DNA of 6,130 nt, taken from positions 1 through 6,130 of the forward strand of contig CANJPN010000390.1 of assembly GCA_947475855.1 (NCBI GenBank), given 5' to 3'. This document shows, piece by piece, positions 6,023-6,130 of the stretch. A program made the position numbers and the translations under genes. This DNA comes from Bradyrhizobiaceae bacterium (lineage in GTDB: Bacteria > Pseudomonadota > Alphaproteobacteria > Rhizobiales > Hyphomicrobiaceae). The notes beneath the pieces were generated by a model that saw only the letters and a list, made by a program, of their open reading frames with translations, was not told the DNA's origin and made no database searches. The first letter of the stretch is position 1. Each line of letters starts with the position of its first letter.

Positions 6023-6130
6023 CCAGTGATTTGGCGGCAGGATGGACACGATGAAAGCGCAGGATTTCCGGGCACTTGTCGAGCGGTTGGGCGACCTCAG
6101 CGAGGTTCAACGCGAGGCGCTGGTCGAGGC
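5986..6130 (+). mobile_element. Left end of an insertion sequence, probably IS1595-type (runs off window)
   Basis: The integrase homology fades at about 5984-5995, and a new GC-rich coding region opens at 6042/6051. GGCTCTGTTCCG from 5986 is a plausible left terminus, but the family end sequence could not be compared and the right end is outside the window, so this boundary is an estimate. Within the segment, CCGCCA (5995-6000, after TT) and TGGCGG (6032-6037) are complementary and could form a hairpin before the transposase start. If 5986 is correct, the preceding bases would be one copy of the target duplication. Confidence 0.45.
6051..6130 (+). CDS. Probable IS1595-type transposase, N-terminal fragment cut by window end
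   Basis: Only about 26 codons are visible, beginning MKAQDFRALVERLGD and then a short polar helix with QREALVEA. This pattern, a small helical N-terminus preceding a zinc-binding region and a DDE-type catalytic domain, resembles what I know of IS1595-family (ISXO2-like) transposases; none of the later domains can be checked here. An in-frame ATG at 6042 is also possible, but AGG at 6039-6041 has proper 9-base spacing only for 6051. The GC-rich codons differ from the integrase just upstream, consistent with a separate, later insertion. The function call rests on a short match. Confidence 0.5.
   Translation, partial: MKAQDFRALVERLGDLSEVQREALVE

Noticed and set aside
1..6130. CRISPR array, toxin-antitoxin pair, retron or other defence system.
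   Set aside because: No spaced repeat array, reverse transcriptase, nuclease or small paired genes are visible. Accessory genes of the island probably lie beyond 6130.

Overview
The window looks like the edge of a genomic island in a GC-rich proteobacterial chromosome. The two Bug-type binding proteins, the GC-rich codon use and the tRNA-Thr sequence fit an alpha- or betaproteobacterium. I lean towards a Bradyrhizobium-like alphaproteobacterium, but only weakly, because no phylogenetic marker is present.

Left part (1-4749, GC-rich core-like DNA). A membrane acyltransferase-3 gene (94-1347) lies on the minus strand and is divergent from a three-gene plus-strand cluster. That cluster is a tripartite-tricarboxylate-transporter (TTT/Bug) substrate-binding protein (1669-2688), an SsuD/SfnG-like FMN-dependent monooxygenase (2699-3748) and a second, divergent Bug protein (3769-4749). 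Gaps of 10 and 20 bases suggest one transcript, closed by a GC-rich hairpin at 4752-4784. No TctA/TctB membrane subunits and no flavin reductase are visible, so both binding proteins and the oxygenase would need partners from outside the window. The likely theme is capture and oxidation of a small organic substrate, possibly an organosulfur compound. The 321-base divergent spacer holds an imperfect dyad, a 10-bp palindrome and a perfect 13-bp tandem duplication.

Right part (4840-6130). A complete tRNA-Thr(CGT) with encoded CCA is followed by clearly more AT-rich DNA and a tyrosine-recombinase gene reading away from the tRNA. This is the classic arrangement of an element integrated at a tRNA 3' end. 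The recombinase keeps the first catalytic Arg and the beta-strand Lys but ends before the HxxR box and the Tyr nucleophile. Directly after it comes the start of a second coding region that resembles the N-terminus of an IS1595-type transposase. An insertion sequence therefore seems to have cut the integrase, which would leave the island unable to excise by its own enzyme. Three TACA motifs spaced exactly 11 bp apart lie between the tRNA and the integrase start and may be recombinase or accessory-protein sites.

I see no clearly new biological system. The most interesting items are the decapitated island, the phased repeats and the Bug-monooxygenase-Bug cluster.
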